NCBI GenBank assembly: GCA_022606135.1
Contig: JABYQN010000008.1
Location: forward strand, 682,001 to 746,000
Length of the DNA: 64,000 nt
Direction: 5' to 3'
Origin: Fomes fomentarius
Taxonomy: Eukaryota > Basidiomycota > Agaricomycetes > Polyporales > Polyporaceae
Of the stretch, positions 48,841 through 58,295 are shown piece by piece; within the stretch, counting starts at the first letter, position 1; each line of letters begins with the position of its first letter. The notes beneath the pieces were generated by a model, which saw nothing but the letters and a program-made list of their open reading frames with translations, made no database searches and had not been told where the DNA came from. The position numbers were made by a program, and so were the translations under genes.

Positions 48841-50030
48841 TGGGTAGGCTTGACAGTCATCGTGTATCCTTGGAGTTCCCGAAGCTGCTAAGGCCCTCGG
48901 CGGCTCGAGGTCGTCGTAGGTGCCCAGCTGCCAGATGCAGAGCTTCGCAAGGTTGGTCGAGAGGAGATGAACTGCCGGAGCGGCTTGCCCGAGCTGCCAG
49001 ACGGTACATCGCGTGTTGTTCTCTGCGAATGTGGAGCGCAGCCTCCAATGCTGGTGAACGGAAGTGATCGAAGTTGAACGGAGGTGGAAGCGCAGAGTTC
49101 ATGGCGGAGGGCGCGTAACCAGCGAAGAGAAGCAGCGGGGAGTGAGTGTATTTAGACGGAAAGAACTGTTTTTGAGATACTAGCAGTTGTGCATCATGGC
49201 GGAATGAATACAGGACGTACAAGTACTGTCATGCGGACCAAATTCGGACGTTCGTTGGGATCGCGGAAGTGAAGTTGTCGCCATATTGGTCCTTGTAGTC
49301 ACTATGCGCTGCAACGCCACGCATCCGCTCAACCTACTCATAAAATCAGATTGAACGGTGCCTGAAGCGTACAGATTCTGGATGTCTACCACCCGTTTTG
49401 TGTGCGCATAGCCAAATTTGCTCTCGTGCGGAAGGATCTTGGTCTCATCTAGCGGGTACTAAACCTTGTCTAAGTAGACACAGGTTGACAGGCATGAGAT
49501 GAAATTCTTGACCTTGAACACCTTGGCAGTGTGCAGAGCGTTGTCGTTGATGAGGATATTGTCTCGTACGAAGTCAAGCTATTTCGGACGATTGTGGATG
49601 ATCAGACGAGGATCATCGAGGGATACATACCTTTCTCTTCATGTTGATGAATAATCCACCGATTCATATGCAGGCAGTTGTACCTTCCGCTCAAATGAAA
49701 GACGCAAAAATGATGACATACCAAGTGCGGCGAGATGTAGGACATGGGTCAGCTTGTACTTCTCGAAGAGCTTCTTAGTAGTCTGCTCCTGGTTCCTATG
49801 CCGGACAGCGCGTTGATAGCATACTCTTGCCACGCAGATAGCAGGTGCGTACCTCAAGTTCGCCTCGGAGAAGCCAATGAAGAACCATTCCTCACCACTG
49901 CGCTTTCCAAAGTGCGAATTTGTGGGCTCGTTCTCGATAACATATGTTCGTTCTTATGGGCGCTTGCGAACCACGCTGACTGCGTGCATCGTCGTGGGAA
50001 TGTCGAGAGCCGTCAAACCTCTTGTTTCGT
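48840..50030 (-). pseudogene. Inverted, decayed copy of the GDP-L-fucose synthase gene
   Basis: Minus-strand match to the intact gene at 29.19-30.53 kb, including its upstream DNA (50030-49960) and introns. The start codon and Rossmann loop are deleted; the match resumes at codons for YVIENEP (about 49945). It runs through HRNQEQTTKKLFEKYKLTHV (one extra codon) and the small exon FINMKRK. An in-frame TAG at 49459-49461 replaces the Glu codon of the DKVEYP motif. The copy continues through HAKRVVDIQN and the DQYGDNF region, loses similarity at about 49200-49060, then matches the exon for [11 protein letters not shown] up to about 48905. Missing start, a nonsense codon and internal loss make it non-functional. 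Confidence 0.9.
48851..48900 (-). pseudogene. Argonaute-like patch in the GDP-fucose synthase relic
   Basis: About 48-50 bases (CTTGACAGTCATCGTGTA... on the plus strand) match the Argonaute exon at about 55401-55450 (CTTGATAGTCATCGTGTA...), roughly 80 percent by eye. In the gene this segment encodes QQPREPKDYTMTIKF. It abuts the end of the GDP-fucose synthase relic. Confidence 0.55.
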
Positions 50031-50133
50031 GTCCTGGTCGTGTCCAGGTCGTGTCGACTCCAGGTTCAAGGGCGCTGCGGGTAGCCCATCTCCTAAACGT
50101 TCTCTTCCTCTGGCAACCCCCACTTGTGATACC

Positions 50134-51232
50134 ATGATTCAGCTTAGATATCCTGTCCCAGATGCGGACAACACCTATGCTCTCCTCGACCCTGTTCCAT
50201 CACTCTGCGAGCCAGTAGTCAAACGCACGTTTCAAGTCGACCTCAAGGAAGAACTCAAGAGACACCGTAGCGACTCAGGCATTCGAGTGCACCGGGCTGA
50301 GGCTCGATACCTCCTAGCATTCAACGAGGCCACGCAGTCCGTCGCACTCTCGCTCTCCAGCGATGTGATGCTCAAGGTTGCATCCGGGGAGGAAGCTGGC
50401 GATGATCTTCGAAAGGAAGCAGAAATCTACGACCAACTTCGCATGCATCAGGGATCTATTGTTCCGACTATCCAAGGGTTCTTCTGTGGAACTATCAACA
50501 ATGTCAAGATGTCCGTCCTCGTAATGGAGCCCTGGGCTCCCTTACCGTTTCCTCAACCAATTTTCAACGCTCTTTCTGTATCATGGAGGTATGTTTCTAT
50601 GTCGATATTTCGACTACTCCACCACTAATGATATGTGGGTTGTCGCACCCCCACCCAGGGTCAAGGCAATGAACGCTCTCATCAAGATACACCAGGCAGG
50701 TTTCGCAGTGTCAAACGTGTTCGACTTCGACGACCTAGTTTACAAGAAAGATCATAGAGGGGAGAGCTTGCCCATGTTCGTCAACTTTGTCAATGCCCAC
50801 AAACATGAATGTCCATTTTCCGGAGAAGCAATCAAGGCATACGAGGAGATACCGCCCGATGCTCATTCACGCTGGCGCGGGTGCATGATCCTGACAATGG
50901 CATACTTTGAAGCGGATCTGTGGAATCCGAGTAAGAGCATCGGCATATTGAAAATGAAGTGATTACGAATTAATACCCATTAAACAGACTACGTTAGGTG
51001 GTTCAAGGGCAAGAATGTATTGGTTGAAGATGCAGACAAAGTCTCAGCCGTCCAATTGGTTGACGAGATCATTGGCAAACAATTAGATCCTTATCTGGAA
51101 ACCGAGTACGGGAAGCAAGTTGGCAGAGATAGGATGCTACAAAAGGCTCGAGAAGGCCTTGAAGCCATACAACAACGAAAGGAGGAGAGACGTGACCGGG
51201 ATGAGAGGGCAAATCTACAATATCCGCCCTGA
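50134..51232 (+). CDS. Protein kinase-like fold protein, probably a pseudokinase
   Basis: Three exons, joined at 50588 (SWR to VKAMN) and about 50930 (WNPN to YVRWFKGKN); TGA at 51230-51232. ATG at 50134 gives MIQLRYPVPDADN. The N-terminal part holds the lobe with VMLKVASGEEAGDDLRKEAE and Lys/Glu in the right order, then IVPTIQGFFCG and VLVMEPWAPLP (hinge). The region that normally carries HGD and the metal-binding DF reads HQAGFAVSNVFDFDDLVYK and MFVNFVNAHKHEC; the expected catalytic Asp and the metal Asp look replaced by Ser and Asn. Basidiomycetes carry many such kinase-like proteins of unknown role. The C-terminal tail is charged (QRKEERRDRDERAN). An upstream extension of the same frame lies over the relic and is not used here. 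Confidence 0.75.
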
Positions 51233-52704
51233 CGCAATCGTGCTGCAGCATGTTCAACCGGTTGTCATTCTCAAAACTAGTATGGAATAGATTGCGGAAG
51301 ACACTCATATCGGTGTACTACATGATAGAGATTGAGAATACAGTCCGGGACGCAACACTCACACGTCACACTGAATCGTACGTATGACAGGTCAATATCA
51401 GTCGCTGAGTATTTGAACAGAGTCGTCTCCGGAAGATCGACACTGTATGAGATCTGTCCGCTGGTCAATGCTGTGATTCCACTGTATGTTCACCGTTCAC
51501 GGGGAGATAAGAGATCCCTGGCAGAGAAGTCTGAGGTGATCACTGATTTGGCGGTGTAGCACAACCTCATAGAGTGATGTAGACTTTCTACATCTCAAGG
51601 AGCGGACGTAACCCAGTCGGGTAGTGTGTAGGAAGTGCATGAGATACCTATATCCCAGTACCAGTGCCAAGCGCGCCATACCAGGGGCCCTTTGGCTGCC
51701 GGCGCCCAGTTATACGAATATCGACTGACAGGCTTGCCCAAATAACCTCTCGAGTATAACTGCGCGCGTCGCCTCCGAATCGGGAGCAGTGTCGTCGGTT
51801 CACTGGGTACAGTCTATGACGAATTCCTGTAGGAAAGAAATGGGCCCCACCGGCAAGCCGTCGGGCTTCAGATATAGCACGGCCGGCAGCAGGAATATGC
51901 CAGTGAGGAGTCGCACTCGAGGAGATGGTGAATGATTCGAACACGTACAGGGTGCCCATCCTTCCCGAGATGATGCTGAGAGAGAGTCATGTCTTGAAGC
52001 TGAGTCAGGTATCGAGTCGCGGCGTCGCTGCGTGGGCCTGCATCTGAGATCTGATGTGCTACTCAGCGCTCTCAGAACGGTTTCTCTACCGCAACTTGAA
52101 GTCGCAAGCCTCATGACATCGAACCACTGTTTTGCGCATGCGCAAGTGTAGCGGAATTCTCGACAGCTGCAAGCGGGCGCTAGGGAGTCCCTAAGTAGTC
52201 CATAGTATGCAGCGGCTCTCCGACGTGTTAGCGGAGTCCTATCAGCATGCCACCGTGCTCAGGGGCCTTTGCGTTGCTTCCGCGGGACAGAGAATGGGGC
52301 GGCCCCGCCCAAGCGCCAGCTCAATCGTTCACCCATTCCCTTGATCCACTGTCCCGAATGACTGTCCTGTATCACATGCAGCGCAAAAAGTTCCATATAA
52401 CCTCTTTGCATCGTTTGACGCAAACCCACATACCTATAAGTCCAACGCATCTGTTGCGAACGCGACCGCGACTTGAAGCTGATTCAGCCAAAATGCAAGT
52501 TGAATTGATGTGTAGACGTTCTGCTTGATGTCCAGACATGTACATGTACGATACACATTGTACACATGATACATTCATTGATACAATCCACATCCACTGT
52601 TCCTACAGTTTTCCGTCCAGTTTGAGAACGCCTACAAATACATCCAAGATATGGATACAGCACATCAAACCAAGACTCCGTCCGTCCATCCAACCAAGAA
52701 CCTT
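51233..52704. other. Intergenic, no gene seen
   Basis: Between the kinase-like gene and the 3' end of Argonaute. About 52530-52600 is rich in TACATG/ATACAT motifs. No gene recognised. Confidence 0.45.
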
Positions 52705-55700
52705 TCAGATATAGAACATGGTATCCTTCATTGCACCTGCCACCGCATTCGGGCTCTTGTCATGCCGCCACAACCGCTTCGCCTCGTTCATGACCTGTTT
52801 CATGACCTCCTCATTCTCCGCCGTGCCGCCCGACGCCGTCGTGCCGCTGTCTGAGATGCCCTGAAGGAGCGGGTGGATGTAGCACCGGCCGCGCTCGCAC
52901 GCGAGATCGGCGTAGTACGCGGGCGAGACGAGGCTGACCGCCTTGGTCGCGCGCGCGAACATGTAGCTGATGTCGTTCGTCATGCCTTGCAGCTGGTCCG
53001 CACCAATGCCGATCTCGTCGTGCACGACGTAGTAGTGCGTTGGGCGCGTCGTGCCCTGGAGTCCTATTGCGATCGATTGGGGTGAGTCACGGGAAAGGAT
53101 AATCGATTGCGTCTAGGATGGGTATACTCACCTCCGTGTGCCTGCAGGTAGAAGTCATACTCATACACTGCGGTCACGCCGCGATCGACGACCGTCCCCG
53201 GCTTCGGGTTCCCATCTTGCGCTGCATGCTCGGGGTGCATGGGGAAGAAACGCGTGTGATGGCGCTTGCCGCAGATAACAATCGTCAGCTTGGGGTTGTA
53301 CGGTCTCTGGCCGGTACTGAATTTGCGGAACGCTAGGCGCATCTTCGGCATCTCTTCTCTGACGACAATAGCGAATTGTCCCTGAAAGAGAAAGAGGCGA
53401 TGTTGTGAGCCATGGAAAACGGAACAGGAGCAGTGACGCACCTCGGATACACCATCACGGTAGACGAGGATTCTTGTCGGGAGCGCGCCATTGTTCTTAC
53501 CCTGGAAGGCTTTCAGCCGCTCCTCAAACATCGACTCCAGATCTTCAATCATCTACGACGAGGTCCATCTCAGCTCCTGTGAGAAGATGAGATATATACC
53601 CCATGATGGAACGCACCTCTTGCCGAGACTTTTGTATGCGCAGACTGGCTGGGAACTGGCCCATACGCCTGTCCACACTCGCGACCACAGCAGCGACCGA
53701 CGGCGTGCCCTTGACGGTGCCCACGCCGGGATGGGTGACGTCCATACCCACAAGCATCGTCGGCTCCCTGCTCAGCCAAGCCATATTCTCCTGCCCCAGC
53801 TCGTGGTTCACGCCTCCAAGCTTGATGTTGAACTTGAGCGCGACGTTCGCAAAGTACTGCACCTGCCCCTTCTCCTTCCTGATCTTCGCCGCGTGCACGC
53901 ACACCGTCGCGACGTCCAGATACACATCGCACAGGTGCTTCAGGCCCGAGTACACATGCCGGTCGCCGTTCGAGAGCACGACGAGCACGATGCGCGGCTT
54001 CGGCTTCATGGCGAGTAGTGCCTCCCGGATCTGCTGCACAGCGCCCTTCCTCAGCGGGTCCTCTGCACTCCGCCGGGGCAGCTGCGCGACGCGGATCTGT
54101 GGCGGGGCATTATCGACGGGCATACCGCTCTTCTTGCACATGTCTGCGAACCCGCGCCACGTCTGGTTGAGCGCGGGGTCAGCCGGACCGTCGAATTCTT
54201 CGTAGTTCCCATCCTTGATGAGAAGGATCGCCCACCGTTCGAGGCGCGCGCCCACCGCGAAACGCACCCCGCGCAAGTTCCATGAGGCTTTATCGTCGAC
54301 TGCCGGTGGGCTTCCGCCTGAATAGCGCACGACGGGTGGTGGGAGGATGCGCCCGGGGACGATGGCCATCTCTGAGCCGACAGTGATCCCAAACGCGTTC
54401 GCGGGCGGGGGAGATTGTGAAAGACCGAGTTCGAGCAGGCCGCGGTTGACGATGGCGTCGCCGTTGGCGTTTGGAAACTGGCATGCCACAGTGACCATGC
54501 CGGCGGTGAGCTCATCGGGGACCCTGCCGCGGAAAGGCTGATTCTCAAGGATGATGCAAAGCTCTGCGGGGAGTAGGTTCTGTTTCTGTCCGCCGATGTC
54601 GATCAGAGGTAGTTCGGGGTAGCGCAATTTGATGTTGTATTCTAAAAGAGCGCTCAGCTTCGTCGCGCGAGCGCGATTACATGTGGACACTCACTCTTTA
54701 GGAAGTACTGCTCAACAGTGACTTCGCCCATTCCCTCTGCAGTGAATCTGTGCTGACGCGCATTCAACTTGGACACCGTCTTTGCCGTCTTCTTGTACTT
54801 GAGATGTGTGGTCTTGATGCGCACGCCGCGCACAAACGATGTGAGGCGCGGATTGATCTCCATGAACTCCAGCATCTTCTCCGCCAGGTTCCCCGGCGTG
54901 TAGAACGCCGTCGTGCAGACATTCACGTTCACCATCAGCTGCTTCCAGGCGGGACGCACAGAGGAGTAAAAGCCGCGCCAGGCCTCGAGCCCTCCGCCGA
55001 GGTGAAAGGGCCGGACGGCTTGATTTGGGTGGAAATACCTGTTCCGCCCGACCTGGACGCCCCCGCCAACGACGCGACTCGGATGTGCGGAGAGGATTAT
55101 GTTCATCGCGTTGACGACTGGAGCGAAATCGTAGTTCCGATAGTCCATTTGTCCCTCTAGGTAACTTCGCGTGGCGGAAGTCAGTAGAGGGACACGAGCA
55201 ACCGGACCCGAGACATCGAGAGAAGATGGAGCGGGGTTTGGACACGACAGTTGATGAGGGGCAGGCGGCACGAAAATTCATCGCGTTTTCTTGTGCACTG
55301 TACCCTCATAATATTGCCACGTCCAAGTAGGAAAGAACAGGACGAATTCAGAGTGGAGTACGTACCGAAGAAGACCCTGCGTTTCGGTAGCATGTATGAA
55401 CTTGATAGTCATCGTGTAATCTTTGGGTTCCCGAGGCTGCTGGCGGTCCTCGTCGTCTTCCTCGGTGTACGTTATCTGGATCACCAGTAGAGTGGGCAGC
55501 TCGATGGCAGAGTAGATCTTCTCAGAGTTGTCGTGCGCGACCTTGTTCGTCATCCCAGCCTGCCTCCATTCGTTACTTTGCTCCGCAAGATAAAAGATAC
55601 GTTTCTTCAAACGCTTGTTGTTCGCAGGTGGATCAATAGTAACGTCGTACTCGTATATGGGACCCTTTGGAACGTTGATCGGGAAGAAGTTGGTACGCAG

Positions 55701-56204
55701 CTTGATCTGAGTCCCGGCCGTGCCAAAGTCAGGGCGCACTGGCAAGTCATTGCCGTCAGGCTTAAGTCGGAGCGAGCGCATCGACGCGACCAGCGCGTCT
55801 TGCGATTGATCAGTCAAGCGCGCGTCGACATTAGCAGGTCCAGGAGGCGCGAAGACGCTGCGCGAGACCCGGGCGAGCGTGAGGATGGACTGAGGGAATC
55901 GAGACAAGAAAGAAGACTCACCCCCCGCGCCCTCGTCCTCCAAACCCCCCTCTTCCACCGCGATCGCCGCCGCGGAAACCTCCTCGGTCGCCTCCTCTGT
56001 ACCCGCCTCTATCGCCGCCGCGATATCCCCCGCGATCGCCACCGCGGAAGCCTCCGCGCTCACCTCCTCGACTATATCCCCCGAACTTGGTGCGGGGCTG
56101 CCGCGACCAGGGGTGCCACCGCGCCCACCGCCTCCTCTGCCGCCCCCGCCTCTGCCACCCCCGCCTCTGCCGCCTCGGTCTTGTCCGCGTCCGCGCCCTC
56201 CCAT
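52705..56204 (-). CDS. Argonaute, small-RNA-guided nuclease (quelling/RNAi)
   Basis: Full-length eukaryotic Argonaute. The N terminus (ATG at 56204) is an RGG-box region. N-domain: LPVRPDFGTAGTQIKLRTNF and YEYDVTIDPP; QGLLRYLEGQMDYRNYDF is formed by removing the intron 55365-55165. PAZ: NVNVCTTAFYTPGNLAEKML. MID: QIREALLAMKPKPRIVLVVL. PIWI: GMDVTHPG (first Asp), RQEMIEDLESMF (glutamate finger, split by an intron), YRDGVSEGQF (second Asp) and RPTHYYVVHDE (His), so the DEDH slicer set is complete. The C terminus is AGAMKDTMFYI, stop at 52705, keeping the usual hydrophobic end. One frame problem occurs in the RGG region: after residue ~40 the real frame (SRGGERGGFRGGDRGGYRGG) is one base off the ATG frame near 56078. 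Confidence 0.95.
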
Positions 56205-58295
56205 AGTGTGTTAGCGCAAGTATAAAATCGTGATGGGCGATGGAGGGGGATAAAATGAGGACAAAGGAGGAGGCTCGCGGGCGTTTTATAGCATAGCGAT
56301 ATGAGCAGCGCGTTGAAGGTCAAGTGCCCGAAATTTCCTCAGAACCGCAGAATTCGCCCGGCTACTGGGATGCCCAAGTATGGCCGGAGGAGGGAAAATG
56401 GCCTGTAGGGATGGGTACCTTTTCCCCAGGATGCGCGGGCGAAAATCCCGACATCTGTGCTGCAGTAGCGCTCCTTACTTACTAGACTAGGCCCGATGAT
56501 CTGATCCTCGCGGTGCGCCCAAACGGCCCCGCTCGTAATGTCCGTCCATACGGCCCAACCTCCTAGTATGCGTAGTGTACGCGTAACGCTTTTCGAACGT
56601 TCCATCGCTAGACGGAGACGACCACGACAATTACATATCATGATTTATCGACTCACCTCCCCCTATGGTGGTCGCGTGGGCAACGCGTGTGTTATGGAAC
56701 TCCACACGTTGTCCTCGCGGGCCCAAACCAGGGCTCCTGACATGCCGGCGCATCCACCGCGAGGCCATTGGATTGAGTACTCCAGACTAGGGTTCAACTT
56801 GGTACCCACCGGGATCGCAGCGTGACTGGACTAATACAACCGACCTCAATTCTCCTCAATCGCACAGCCGGATCGATGGCTATCAAGCTACCGGGAACAC
56901 AGGCCTGTCAACATCGCAGATGGAAGGAACCCTTCTCCGATAGGCATGAATGAACACTCACAATTGGACCCCTGTGCCTCCCAAACATGTTGGTGGTCGC
57001 AACCCCATCTAATGACCGCAGGCGCACTGGTGCCGGCCAAGGCAGGCAGACGTGGACACCGGGCAAAGGTGAGATTCAGAAGGTTCGTCCTTCGACGCCG
57101 AGGATCGGTCGAATGTGGATTCCGCGTTCACTTTTCCAGGTCAGACGCTGCATGCATAGCCGCGAGGCACTGGTCGTGTGGAGGGTAGCTCGCTGAATCA
57201 ACCGCTCGAGTCATCCTCTGAGCACGTCCTGCGCTGCGAAGCTGCCCACACGTACTTGGGTCGCACGGATGTCTCCACCATGAGGCTTATCGCTGTGAAC
57301 GTTGAGGTAATTTTAGCAACCTTTGCGACAGACACCAGGAGGATTTCTCCAGTAGGTTGAAGTTGTGCTTTCACTCAAGTGGTCCTTCGCAAACCCCGAC
57401 TCAGGTCCCGGAGGTTACATGAAGTCTGGTAAGATTTTAGGGGGTTGAGGGGGTTGAGGGGGCGAGCTTCCGTCTGCCTCCATGCCGTGGCCTAGCTAGG
57501 TGTGGTTTAACGTTGGAGAGGTCGTTCTCAACCTGAGGGTGAACGGAAGAATGGGTCGTTCGTGAAATAGCTCCGAATGTTGCCGGTACCGTATAAACTT
57601 CAGTAATGATTCATGTTTTTGAACGGTAACAGGCTCACCAAGACTCAGTACAAATGCATACCTCCCACTGGTCCCACCTGGTAGAACTCTAAAATTTGGG
57701 GACATTGTTACGTCTTCGAGTAGGGCATGGGTCATTATGACTCGGAGAACGTCTCTGATCGGCCTTAAGCAAGCAGAGTCTTCGACCTGGACTACCCACT
57801 TAAGGATGAACTTCTGACCTGCGAACACCGATGTGATTTGGTTCTGTACCTGGAAGCGGAAGACTCACCTTCTGAAGGGCCTAGACTCAGTAGCTTGAGT
57901 CGGACGTTGGGAATAGAGCGACGTGTAGTGTGTAATAGACAAATACAATATTACTGCCTACATGATGAGCCGTGACGATGTCCAGTGACGAGCACAATGA
58001 GAGATATCGCATGCATGAAATCCTATGCGAACGATGGGTGTGGACTCTGTGAAACGTGGAGACAACAAGCGACGATAGCGACGTGCGAGAGAGAGACAAA
58101 GATACATATCCGATGAGCTAGCGGGGGGAGATTGGAAACCTGACACTAAATGTCAAGTACGGTACACAGCGATGAACCAAACTGACTTGGGATGAAGAAT
58201 CCAGGATGAGGGAAAGAAAGCTCGGAACATGGCGAAGCAGGAAAGAATGAAGCTGGCCAGGACGACACGCACCTCCACCTCCCCTCCCCTCCCAC
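56205..58295. other. Intergenic, about 2.1 kb without a recognised gene
   Basis: Argonaute promoter side and 3' flank of the ATPase gene. A minus open frame at 57496-57828 (110 codons) has no family features. Confidence 0.45.

Noticed and set aside
57496..57828. Minus-strand 110-codon open frame
   Set aside because: No recognised motif, no convincing start or neighbours; could be a relic but the evidence is too thin.
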